The position numbers were made by a program, and so were the translations under genes. A stretch of 64,000 nt of DNA, taken from positions 930,001 through 994,000 of the forward strand of contig OZ037928.1 of assembly GCA_964035575.1 (NCBI GenBank). The letters are read 5' to 3'. This document shows positions 31,608-39,556 of this stretch, one piece after another. Position 1 is the stretch's first letter. Every line of letters starts with the position of its first letter. This DNA is from Rhynchopus sp. YZ270_cl-10. Lineage: Eukaryota; Euglenozoa; Diplonemea; Diplonemida; Diplonemidae. A model generated the notes under the pieces. The model saw only the letters and a list, made by a program, of their open reading frames with translations, was not told the origin of the DNA and ran no database searches.

Positions 31608-32252
31608 CTAGTTAATCTCTATTCCATTCCCTGTGATCTTGCCATACGCTGTCTCCCCTAGAATCTTGAGGATGAAGGCGGGGACACTCGCTATGTGCTG
31701 TACTCTGTCTACTGAGCTCTTGTTGTTGGGGTCTAGTGCATGGTAGATGTTTGATCGGATGAGTTGTAGGTCTGCCTTGTGCTTCATCTTACGCACATCT
31801 TTCGCACTCTTCCCTGTCTTTGAGGCATGTTTGTACATCAGGTCGTGTATCATCGCACTTTCATCGAACCTTGATTTGCCTGGTGTGATGATGTCATCCT
31901 TTGGTATCTCCTCTCCCTTCCAAGCACGTTCAGCATTCTTCTCAAGGTCTTTGATTCTCTCTTCCAGCTTTGTGTTTGGTCCCATGAAGTTAGCCTTCTC
32001 GACTTGTCCTGTTTTTTCGTTCATGACAGGGAAGTGGAACTCTGTGTCTGGGAACTTGTCGTTGAGTGCCTTCACAATGTCTCCACCCTGTGTTGCTCCT
32101 TCAGTGACTGTAGATCCTTTGGCAAACCTGAACTTCTTTGTACCGCAATCAGCACACTTGCTCTTCACACCTCGACGTCCGTTCTTTGTTGTTGTCTCCT
32201 CTCCATCGACATCTGCGGTCTTTGTCTTGCACTTCACACAATATGAGGTCAT
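31608..32252 (-). CDS. Polinton PLA2-like protein with N-terminal zinc ribbon
   Basis: 214 residues. The N-terminus MTSYCVKCKTKT and the later CADCGTKKFRF form a four-cysteine ribbon (DUF5679-like). The middle has NFMGPNTKLEERI and, about 35 residues on, SRFDESAMIHDLMYKHA, the glycine-rich loop and His-Asp pattern of the phospholipase A2 fold seen in parvovirus VP1 and in several Polinton-like proteins. In viruses this activity breaches membranes during entry. Its ATG overlaps the stop of the upstream protease gene by 4 bases. Confidence 0.68.
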   Translation of the reverse strand: MTSYCVKCKTKTADVDGEETTTKNGRRGVKSKCADCGTKKFRFAKGSTVTEGATQGGDIVKALNDKFPDTEFHFPVMNEKTGQVEKANFMGPNTKLEERIKDLEKNAERAWKGEEIPKDDIITPGKSRFDESAMIHDLMYKHASKTGKSAKDVRKMKHKADLQLIRSNIYHALDPNNKSSVDRVQHIASVPAFILKILGETAYGKITGNGIEIN

Positions 32253-32689
32253 TTTGATAGATCGTACACATCCTCAAGAAGTACGCGTTCGTTTTCTTTT
32301 GTGTCGCTGTCAAAGATCCCGTGTGTCATAGCGTAGAAGCCTTCATATTTGTCCTCATACTTATGCATGTACTTGAAGAACAAACATACAAAGTAGCCAC
32401 ATAGTGCAGAAGAGACATCTTGTATTTGATTGGTGTTGTATGTGAGGGGTTTGTAGTGTGCAGTCAATTCTTGGGGAGGGGGTAAACCAAGGGGGTCAAA
32501 GTAGAAAGTCTGGGGTCCTGCGCTATAGAAACCTACCCAATGTGTTCCTTTACCCTCTCTCTCATCTAAGTTCATCAAGTACAGCCCATCCATGTTGTCT
32601 GTAATCTCATCCCTCATCACCATACCTTTCAGCTCTATGCCCTGATCTCTACACCAGTCTATAATCTCATCATCTCGAAGAGGGGTCAA
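32249..32689 (-). CDS. Polinton adenovirus-type cysteine protease (maturation protease)
   Basis: 146 residues. Catalytic pattern of the C5/Ulp1-like clan: His50 in GTHWVGF, Asp65 in YFDPLGLPPP, Gln90 in QIQDVSS and Cys97 in ALCGYFVCLFF. In adenovirus and Polintons this enzyme processes capsid precursors. It lies 20 bases downstream of the polymerase stop and overlaps the PLA2-like gene by 4 bases, forming one minus-strand block. Confidence 0.87.
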   Translation of the reverse strand: MTPLRDDEIIDWCRDQGIELKGMVMRDEITDNMDGLYLMNLDEREGKGTHWVGFYSAGPQTFYFDPLGLPPPQELTAHYKPLTYNTNQIQDVSSALCGYFVCLFFKYMHKYEDKYEGFYAMTHGIFDSDTKENERVLLEDVYDLSK

Positions 32690-32709
32690 CGAAGACTCAG
32701 CTACATCCC

Positions 32710-35700
32710 CTATTTTTTTAACCTTCTACCAGGTGCTACCAGACCACGCCCATTCACCTTCCTATCAATGTACTTCCCTGCTGTGCTACCAAGCTGTGTC
32801 CCAAGCGAGCCTGCGAGTGCACTTGCTCCTGCTGCCAACAACGGTACCAAGAACTGCAAGAACCCTCCCTCCTTCCTATCACCTCCAATGAACAGCAGCT
32901 GTGGTTGACTTAAAGTGACACGCGTTGACCCCTTCTCCTTGACCTTCTCCTTCTGCTTTGAGGTTAGTGGCAATGGATACCGTTTGATACCACTTGCATG
33001 CAACGTGACTGACACTGTCTTGCTCTTCCCACCTAAGGCATCTGCAATCACCATCACATCACCAGCCAGCTCATCTTTGAACTTCCCTGGGACCTTCTTG
33101 TTGTTTACGTCATGCAGCTCGTGGGTTGTTGGGTAGTTGCTGAAGTCAAAGTCCGCAGACAGCTTGGCAAGCTCCTCATCAAGATCCTTTGTTGTTATCT
33201 CCAGCACAAAGCTGTCAGTGTCGGTGTAGGCCATGGTCACGTTCTCTCTTCCGAAATGTGGGATGAGGGTGTCGTAGAAGAAGCTGTTCATGAGAAGCTT
33301 GCTGTAGTCCAGGATTTGTGAGCCAATGTAAACAGGCTTGTCAAGAGTGACGTCCCCCTGCATGAATTGAAGTATCTTGCTACTCTTCAGGTCGACAGTG
33401 TTGCAGTTGAAGAATGGTTTGCTTTGATGTTTTGCTATGTACTCCTTGATTTCCTCCTCTGTCATTGGAACCTCCTTCCCCTTCACCCACTTTGTCTTGT
33501 CGTAAGGGATGTTCTTCATCTCTGTCCTGCCGCGAACATTTTCCAGGGTCTTCCCATAGATGGAGTTGTTGAGCAACTTGTACAGGTCCTTCTCGAAATC
33601 GTTCTTGGCCTGGGCTCTCAGTGCACTGTTCTTGTCGATGTATGGCTTCATGATGTTGTCCTGCTTGAATGAGACAATGCGGTGGACCTTCGTCAACTTC
33701 AGACCTTGTCTGAGGAGGAACTGCAAGTACTCAATGTTGTATGTCTGCTTCACTCTGTCTTTGAAGTCTGCAATAAGCTTCCCACCCTCTGCATGCTTCT
33801 CATCATCAAGTACTTTCCTCTGGTAGTCTGACAGCTCTCCACTTCTAACAGTCCTATTGTACGGTGCAAGAGGGAAGTCCCAGTGCTTGTCGTGGAGGCT
33901 CAAAGGGTACTCAAGGTCAACTTCTAGAGCATAACCTGTGTCGCTCTCTGGGTTGTAGTCGGCAATCATCTTCTCAGTCTCATCCAAACTCTTGCATTCC
34001 ATCAGCTTGAAATCATCGTAGGGAAGCTTCTTGCACATTGCCCACCCGTATAAGTTGTTTGCGTCAATGTACAACAAGTGCGTGTCTCCTTCTTTAGCAA
34101 CATTCTCTCCCACTTCAGCTGTCGCTGCGCTTCTTGTGTGCTTGTTGTTGGCCTTGCAGTGTCTCTTCACAGTGCATGTAAACCCTCCACGCTTTTGATC
34201 CTCAAACAACTCGTATAGTTCTGGGTCCTTCAGGGTCTTCATCTTCACATCATCTTCTTGTTGCTTCAGTAGCCATGCATCATAGCTAAAGCTCGGGAGA
34301 CTGCAGTAGTGGCAAATGTCCAGCTTATGTGTTGTGTGGAGGTTCTTCCTTTGTGCCTGTAGGACGTCTGCAAGACCAAGCACATCCATGTTGAGGTAGA
34401 AGTCGTGGTAGTCTTTGAAGGTCTTGCACTTTAGGGTGTTCCACACTCTGCAGGCTTTATCGTAGTCGTCTTGTTTGATATCATCCTGCCTTAGACAGTC
34501 ATACCATAGGTCTTTCGATGGTAGTGATCCACTTAGCTTCTTGGGACTGTCGAAGTACGAATACGGAAACACTCCTTTGCCCAACAAGAGGTCAAGCATG
34601 CCTTTATCATTCACGTCAATATCCCTGTGTGTGGTCTTGATGTAGTCTAGCTGATGTACCTTCTGATCATGGGGTAAGTTCTTCAACAGCGTGTCCAACG
34701 AAGACGACATGACTTGTAGACTATCCTTCACCTGGAACGAAATCTTCCTATTCTTAATCTCCTTCCCATGATTTACCTTGACCTTCGTGTACTTGTCCAT
34801 CTTGATCAGCATTGTTGTTTGGCTGTTGGTGTTCAGAACATTGACGCCATTTGAGTCATACTGCTTCAGCATCTTGAAGATATAGTTGTTGTCGTATCCT
34901 CTGGCGTTGTGGAAGTAGATGGGGATGTTGTACTCTGTCTTGTTGTTGAGGTTGCACCAAGAGCACAAGGCCCTTCTGTACTTCCCAGTCAAATGGCAAT
35001 GGTCTCTGACTTTCATGTTTTGGAAGTTAAAGGTCTTGTTGCAGAATGCACACTTCTTGGCTTCTTCATGTCTATCCTTATCTTCAGCTGTAAATGCGAT
35101 GCATGCACTATCAATGCTACCATGCTCCTTCTGGCTTGTGGTCATGAATGCTGCAACGTCCTCGGCTATCTCCTGGCAGGCATTGTTGAATTGACCAAGT
35201 AAGTCAGTCTCGTACTCAACTGCATCATCTTGATCTGAAGGTGTGTATGTGTAAAGTGTTTTACCTGTAAAGTTGAGTGAAGTGTCGGGTACAAGCTTTA
35301 GGGAGAAAGAGGCTGCACGATGGGTTTGGAGAATGGTTGTCTCATCTTTGCCTGTCTTTATCTTTGTCTTGCTGTATGATGTATCCTGGTCTCTTGTGTC
35401 AAGGAAGCTCTCGAAATCTGCTGTAATAATGAATGGCTTCATCTCTTTGTTCTTCATCTTGTTCTCGGAGAACTCAATAATAGCAGACCTTGCCATCTGT
35501 GTTCTCTGTGTTGGCTTCTCGTTGCATGACTCAAGGTGGGCATCAATCTCCTTCTTGGTATCCTTCTTGACTGACAAACACTTGGGGCACACATATTTGT
35601 TATTATCACCCATCATCTTGCTCAGGTTCTTGATCAGCATGTAGTGGTTGTCATGGAAGAGGAGGTTGATGTGGTCTTCCTTTGGGGACTTCTCGTGCCT

Positions 35701-36993
35701 CAACACATGGAACTTGCCTGTGGCTTCAATACCATATATGCTAATTGATGTGTTCTTGTTTTCCTTCAGGAAGTGTTTGACTTGTTGATCCGTTGTAGGA
35801 AGCGTGTAGTCAGTAAACATAGAAAAATCATAATCAGACTCAATCCATCCAGTCTTCTTCTTGTAGTACTTGCTCACTCGTGATGCGTCTTTCGGGAAGT
35901 TATGCTCATGTGCCATCACAGCAAAACGGAAGCATGCGTTGTTGACTTCTGGGTATTCATCATTCTTTACATTCACAATATTCTTCTTGAGATTGGAGTT
36001 GGCACTGAACCTCTCCACAACATCAATATATTCACCACCGATGCTCATCTGTGTGTTGTAGGTTAATACCGTGACATACTTGAAGCCAACAAAGAATAAA
36101 CCTGACTCACCTTCATCGCGGTTGAAGAGCTCATTCCCTTGCTTCATAACTGCATCTAAGTCAAGTACGTCTGTTGCAAGTACACTGTTGAGGAATACTT
36201 CCTTGCTGATTTGTTTGGGTGATTCATTGTCTGGTTTGCTGAAGATGGCCATCAAGATAAACTTAACCTTCTTGGTGCGATTGCCTTCTAAGTCTCCCTG
36301 AATGAATGCGGTGATGGTGTCATATTGTGCACGTATTGTTGAAGAGAAGTACTCATCTAGCGGTTCAGGGAGCTCTATTATCATCTTGGCATCTGTACCT
36401 TTGTCTCCATGGCTGACTTTTACTGCGGTTTTTGCGATAAGTTCCTCCAGATGGTTGGGGTCTTCAGTTGTCTGTTCTTCCTTCTTTATTCCAAGCCTTC
36501 CCCGAATGATATCTTCCTTGTGTGTCTCTTTTGCATCATCAAGAATCTTACGTTTGGCTTCCTTGTGTTGCTTCTCGATGTCATTCAGCTGCCCTTGTTG
36601 TTCAGGTTTGAAGTCTCTGACGAATCTTGACTTGTTCTGCTTGAAGAAGGTACCTTGGAGATCTTTCTTAGCCTTTGCAACAGCTGTCTTCAGATCCTTG
36701 ATATCTTCTTGTACGAATGGTAGAAGCTCCTTGTCTGTGATCTTCTTCTTGGCAACCTTATCCTTCTTCTTCTCCTCATGAAATGGTACCAGAGCCTTCT
36801 TCTGTTCCAACTTGAGATTTGCGATCTTGTCTTGAATTAGAACGACATCCTGTTGTATGGCTTGGATCGTACCAACACTCAATACCCCAGTCGTCACTGC
36901 CTTACCGAGGAGGTTGATCTGCTTCTCATAGGCTTTGATTGGGGTGGTGTACTCTTGAGTTATCTCCTTGAGTTTCTTATCTGATGTTATCAT
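32710..36993 (-). CDS. polB: Polinton protein-primed DNA polymerase B, with a pX-like C-terminal tail
   Basis: 1427 residues. After a lysine-rich, coiled-coil N-terminal region of about 200 residues come the exonuclease motif FIITADFESF (about 520), a Cys/His cluster (CAFC...DHCHLTGKYRRALCSWC, about 647-682), HNARGYDNNYIF (about 697-708), then polymerase motifs A (YIDANNLYGW, about 974), B (LLNNSIYGKTLEN, about 1140) and C (YTDTDSF, about 1254). This is the family that replicates linear genomes from a terminal protein. The last roughly 100 residues read LTSKQKEKVKEKGSTRVTLS followed by a Gly-rich hydrophobic stretch (GGFLQFLVPLLAAGASALAG), which looks like the separate adenovirus pX-like small capsid protein of related elements rather than polymerase. 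Confidence 0.92.
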   Translation of the reverse strand: MITSDKKLKEITQEYTTPIKAYEKQINLLGKAVTTGVLSVGTIQAIQQDVVLIQDKIANLKLEQKKALVPFHEEKKKDKVAKKKITDKELLPFVQEDIKDLKTAVAKAKKDLQGTFFKQNKSRFVRDFKPEQQGQLNDIEKQHKEAKRKILDDAKETHKEDIIRGRLGIKKEEQTTEDPNHLEELIAKTAVKVSHGDKGTDAKMIIELPEPLDEYFSSTIRAQYDTITAFIQGDLEGNRTKKVKFILMAIFSKPDNESPKQISKEVFLNSVLATDVLDLDAVMKQGNELFNRDEGESGLFFVGFKYVTVLTYNTQMSIGGEYIDVVERFSANSNLKKNIVNVKNDEYPEVNNACFRFAVMAHEHNFPKDASRVSKYYKKKTGWIESDYDFSMFTDYTLPTTDQQVKHFLKENKNTSISIYGIEATGKFHVLRHEKSPKEDHINLLFHDNHYMLIKNLSKMMGDNNKYVCPKCLSVKKDTKKEIDAHLESCNEKPTQRTQMARSAIIEFSENKMKNKEMKPFIITADFESFLDTRDQDTSYSKTKIKTGKDETTILQTHRAASFSLKLVPDTSLNFTGKTLYTYTPSDQDDAVEYETDLLGQFNNACQEIAEDVAAFMTTSQKEHGSIDSACIAFTAEDKDRHEEAKKCAFCNKTFNFQNMKVRDHCHLTGKYRRALCSWCNLNNKTEYNIPIYFHNARGYDNNYIFKMLKQYDSNGVNVLNTNSQTTMLIKMDKYTKVKVNHGKEIKNRKISFQVKDSLQVMSSSLDTLLKNLPHDQKVHQLDYIKTTHRDIDVNDKGMLDLLLGKGVFPYSYFDSPKKLSGSLPSKDLWYDCLRQDDIKQDDYDKACRVWNTLKCKTFKDYHDFYLNMDVLGLADVLQAQRKNLHTTHKLDICHYCSLPSFSYDAWLLKQQEDDVKMKTLKDPELYELFEDQKRGGFTCTVKRHCKANNKHTRSAATAEVGENVAKEGDTHLLYIDANNLYGWAMCKKLPYDDFKLMECKSLDETEKMIADYNPESDTGYALEVDLEYPLSLHDKHWDFPLAPYNRTVRSGELSDYQRKVLDDEKHAEGGKLIADFKDRVKQTYNIEYLQFLLRQGLKLTKVHRIVSFKQDNIMKPYIDKNSALRAQAKNDFEKDLYKLLNNSIYGKTLENVRGRTEMKNIPYDKTKWVKGKEVPMTEEEIKEYIAKHQSKPFFNCNTVDLKSSKILQFMQGDVTLDKPVYIGSQILDYSKLLMNSFFYDTLIPHFGRENVTMAYTDTDSFVLEITTKDLDEELAKLSADFDFSNYPTTHELHDVNNKKVPGKFKDELAGDVMVIADALGGKSKTVSVTLHASGIKRYPLPLTSKQKEKVKEKGSTRVTLSQPQLLFIGGDRKEGGFLQFLVPLLAAGASALAGSLGTQLGSTAGKYIDRKVNGRGLVAPGRRLKK

Positions 36994-37037
36994 TTTCTTT
37001 TACTTTCTTTTTTTTTTTAATATAAATAAAAAACACA

Positions 37038-37517
37038 ATGTCTATAAAAATGGCACCACATAATTCACAGTACTACAAGAATTACTACCTCAACAACAAG
37101 GAGAAGATGATTGCGTCAGCAAAGGCGTCTTACCAGAGACAGAAACATGAGGTGGCTTTCTGTGCTGCGTGTGAAAAGAGTGTGAAGAAGCTTGGGTATA
37201 ATCAACACTGTTTATCGAAGAAACATATCAAGAACTTAGAGAAGATTACTGAAGCTTCTTCACCATGTAATGATGACTTAGCAGATCTGAAGGTTGAGGA
37301 GGTTGGGGAGGAGGAGGAGGTGGAGGAGGTTGAGGAGGTTGAGGAGGTTGAGGAGGTTGAGGAGGTTGAGGAGGTTGAGGAGGTTGAGGAGGTTGAGAAG
37401 GTGGAGGAGGAGGTTGAGGATGAGGATGAGATACTTGAGGAACAGATAGAAAGAGAGAGCAAGAAGATACCTGAATTGAAGATCTCAGTGACAATCACTA
37501 TTCAACGTATGCCCTAA
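37038..37517 (+). CDS. Polinton zinc-finger protein with acidic VEE repeat
   Basis: 159 residues. Begins with a Tyr/Asn/Lys-rich helix (YYKNYYLNNKEKMIASAK), then a C2H2-type finger FCAACEKSVKKLGYNQHCLSKKH, then a run of about 11 EVE/VEE triplets encoded by the 9-bp repeat GAGGTTGAG (37290-37400), and a C-terminal strand LKISVTITIQ. Similar fingers occur in giant viruses and Polinton-like elements. Role unknown, perhaps nucleic-acid binding. Its start is divergent from the polymerase start, 44 bases away. Confidence 0.6.
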   Translation: MSIKMAPHNSQYYKNYYLNNKEKMIASAKASYQRQKHEVAFCAACEKSVKKLGYNQHCLSKKHIKNLEKITEASSPCNDDLADLKVEEVGEEEEVEEVEEVEEVEEVEEVEEVEEVEEVEKVEEEVEDEDEILEEQIERESKKIPELKISVTITIQRMP

Positions 37518-37562
37518 GTGACACGACACATCATTCATTGTGATGTGTATTATAATAAAATA

Positions 37563-39092
37563 ATGGTATTTGGTTATCTTCAATCCGATAAATCAACATC
37601 AATCCTACCAGATAATGCTCCTGATGGTCATATTGCTATAAAGGAGGATGGTGAGATTGTTACGAAACATATTGATGAGATTGTCACGCATAGGGTACCT
37701 GAAGCTTCTGGTGATGATCAGTTGCTTGTGTCAAAAGATATTGGGGGAAAACTTGAATGGAAAGTTCAAGCCTACATGAGTGATGTACAAGGGAGAATTG
37801 ATGTAGCAAGAAGTGATCTCGAAACTCTTATGGATACCAAAGACACAATCACAAGAGAGTTGATACCCACACCATACTACAACCATAAAGATGATGATAC
37901 AAATGACGACTTGAATGTGGCACCATACACAACCCAAGGTGTTCACTACTTGTACAACTGGGCGAACTTACAAAACGCACCCACAAACTTGAACAGCTAT
38001 GAACTCATTGTCACGACAAAGGTATTCGAAAACTATGTCACCCAAAAGCTTCTTGCTGTGTTCTCCCTTAAGAAGTATGTTCGAATCCGTAAAGGTGTGG
38101 GAGTACCATGGACAGCATGGACATCAAGTGAAGACTTGAGTCAGGAAACACTTGAGAGCATTATGGACACGAAGGACAATGCATTAACGACAACACTAGA
38201 ATCTACTATGGATACCAAAGACACTGGCCTAAGAACAACACTTGAGAATACGATGGACAGTAAAGACAATGCCCTACGAACAACTTTGGAATCTACGATG
38301 GATAGCAAAGATAATGCATTAACGACAACACTGGAATCTACTATGGACAGTAAAGACAATACTCTACGAACGACACTTGAGAATACGATGGACAACAAAG
38401 ATAGCACACTACGAACGACACTTGAGAATACTATGGACAGTAAAGACAATGCCCTAACAACAACCTTGGAATCTACTATGGACAACAAAGACAATGCATC
38501 AAGGTTACTCATCGAAAACAAAATATATCAACCATACCAGGATGACAGAGGGTTACCTACCAACACCGTAATTGATCTTGACACAAAGACAGCAAGTGGG
38601 GTATACCTGATGTACAAACTAGGTAACTTACAAAATGGTCCTACTGAAGATATTGGTAGCTATGAGATCATACTGGACGTTAAGCTTTTCGATACTTATG
38701 TTATTCAGGAACTCATAGCGGTATTCAGTGAAAGACGGTACTCACGACTACGCAAAGGTAGTGCATGGAGTGGTTGGAAGAGAATCGACACAGAGGGGAT
38801 AGACCTCAACCCACGTACAATAATAAATCATCCAACATCATTTGACTTTAACTCAAACTTAGACGACCAAGAGATCTATGTGTATAACAGTAGCAATAAC
38901 TCCAATGCTCCATCAGACTTCGGCGGAACAACTCTCTTCTTGCTCAATAATAAGACGCTACCAAATCCAATTATCACTAACGACACATCACGTATACAGG
39001 AAGTCATCTCTGTGCAAACCCAAGACAAGTGGATTCGGGTACTTCAGGGTGGACCATTTGCTTCCTGGAGTTCCTGGAGGAAGATGACCTAA
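37563..39092 (+). CDS. Polinton fibre-like protein with coiled-coil shaft and knob repeats
   Basis: 509 residues from the ATG at 37563. Two homologous domains (about 120-190 and 350-415; note LYNWANLQNAPT and MYKLGNLQNGPT, then LLAVFSLKKYVRIRKG and LIAVFSERRYSRLRKG, both ending in a paired-Trp motif) flank eight copies of a 15-residue repeat, LESTMDSKDNALTTT, that fits a trimeric coiled-coil shaft. A third related domain ends the protein (RVLQGGPFASWSSWRKM). The domain pattern resembles the pyocin-knob modules of phage tail fibres. Likely a former host-attachment spike. Confidence 0.7.
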   Translation: MVFGYLQSDKSTSILPDNAPDGHIAIKEDGEIVTKHIDEIVTHRVPEASGDDQLLVSKDIGGKLEWKVQAYMSDVQGRIDVARSDLETLMDTKDTITRELIPTPYYNHKDDDTNDDLNVAPYTTQGVHYLYNWANLQNAPTNLNSYELIVTTKVFENYVTQKLLAVFSLKKYVRIRKGVGVPWTAWTSSEDLSQETLESIMDTKDNALTTTLESTMDTKDTGLRTTLENTMDSKDNALRTTLESTMDSKDNALTTTLESTMDSKDNTLRTTLENTMDNKDSTLRTTLENTMDSKDNALTTTLESTMDNKDNASRLLIENKIYQPYQDDRGLPTNTVIDLDTKTASGVYLMYKLGNLQNGPTEDIGSYEIILDVKLFDTYVIQELIAVFSERRYSRLRKGSAWSGWKRIDTEGIDLNPRTIINHPTSFDFNSNLDDQEIYVYNSSNNSNAPSDFGGTTLFLLNNKTLPNPIITNDTSRIQEVISVQTQDKWIRVLQGGPFASWSSWRKMT

Positions 39093-39290
39093 GTTAGAAA
39101 GTATGGCACAAAGTAGGGCAGAAAGTATGGCAGAAAGTATTGCAGAAAGTAGGGTAAACTTACATGGTTATATATTAGCATACTCAAGAAGGTATTGAGG
39201 CCAATTTTTTTGCAGAACTTTTTGCTGAACTTTTTGCAGTACTTTTTGCAGTACTTTTTGCAGTACTTTTTGCAGTACTTTCCAGAAGAC
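39093..39290. repeat. Inverted repeat clusters behind the fibre gene
   Basis: GCAGAAAGTA-type repeats at 39095-39155 face TACTTTTTGCAG-type repeats at 39215-39285; they are imperfect reverse complements and could form a long hairpin at the 3' end of the fibre gene. Confidence 0.65.
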
Positions 39291-39339
39291 ACCGGCGGGC
39301 TAAACACGATTCAGCTGCACTGTGAGGACTACAGAGGTA

Positions 39340-39486
39340 TGAAAAAATAAGGGTTTCAGAAAATATATTGGCGCAGTAGATTTCTACCGGGTTTTAATTT
39401 CTGCAAAGGTGCCAGGGCGGTGCCAGGGCGGTGCCAGGGCGGTGCCAGGGTAGGGTAACGGATAGTAAAAAATAAGGGTTTCAGAA
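39340..39486. repeat. Duplicated right-end sequence and 11-bp repeat
   Basis: The end sequence AATAAGGGTTTCAGAAAATA...CTACCGGGTTTTAATT occurs at about 39345-39405 and again at about 39469-39525, separated by four copies of GGTGCCAGGGC. One copy extends into the terminal inverted repeat. Confidence 0.8.
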
Positions 39487-39555
39487 AATATATTGGCGCA
39501 GTACATTTCTACCGGGTTTTAATTCCTGCGCCCATCTCTCGATTTCTCCTATTAC
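39487..39555. repeat. Right 69-bp terminal inverted repeat
   Basis: Ends ...GATTTCTCCTATTAC and is the reverse complement of 25560-25628. SatC begins immediately after it. Confidence 0.85.
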
Positions 39556-39556
39556 C

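Larger units (their letters stand above)
25560..39555. mobile_element. Polinton/Maverick-type element (incomplete relic), with 69-bp inverted terminal repeats
   Basis: The gene block from 28734 to 39092 has the Polinton set: A32-like packaging ATPase, penton-like minor capsid protein, adenovirus-type protease, protein-primed DNA polymerase B, a PLA2-like protein and a fibre-like protein. The boundaries given are the 69-bp inverted repeats (25560-25628 and 39487-39555, 66/69 matching), outside which SatC resumes on the right at once and on the left after 117 bp. I found no clear target-site duplication. The element is broken: no major capsid protein or integrase is recognisable, and one MITE insertion is visible; the other recognised frames are open. 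Long open frames and 96% identical ends point to a fairly young copy. The intron-bearing ATPase gene at 26772-28334 may be host DNA or cargo, so the true left end is uncertain. Confidence 0.75.
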
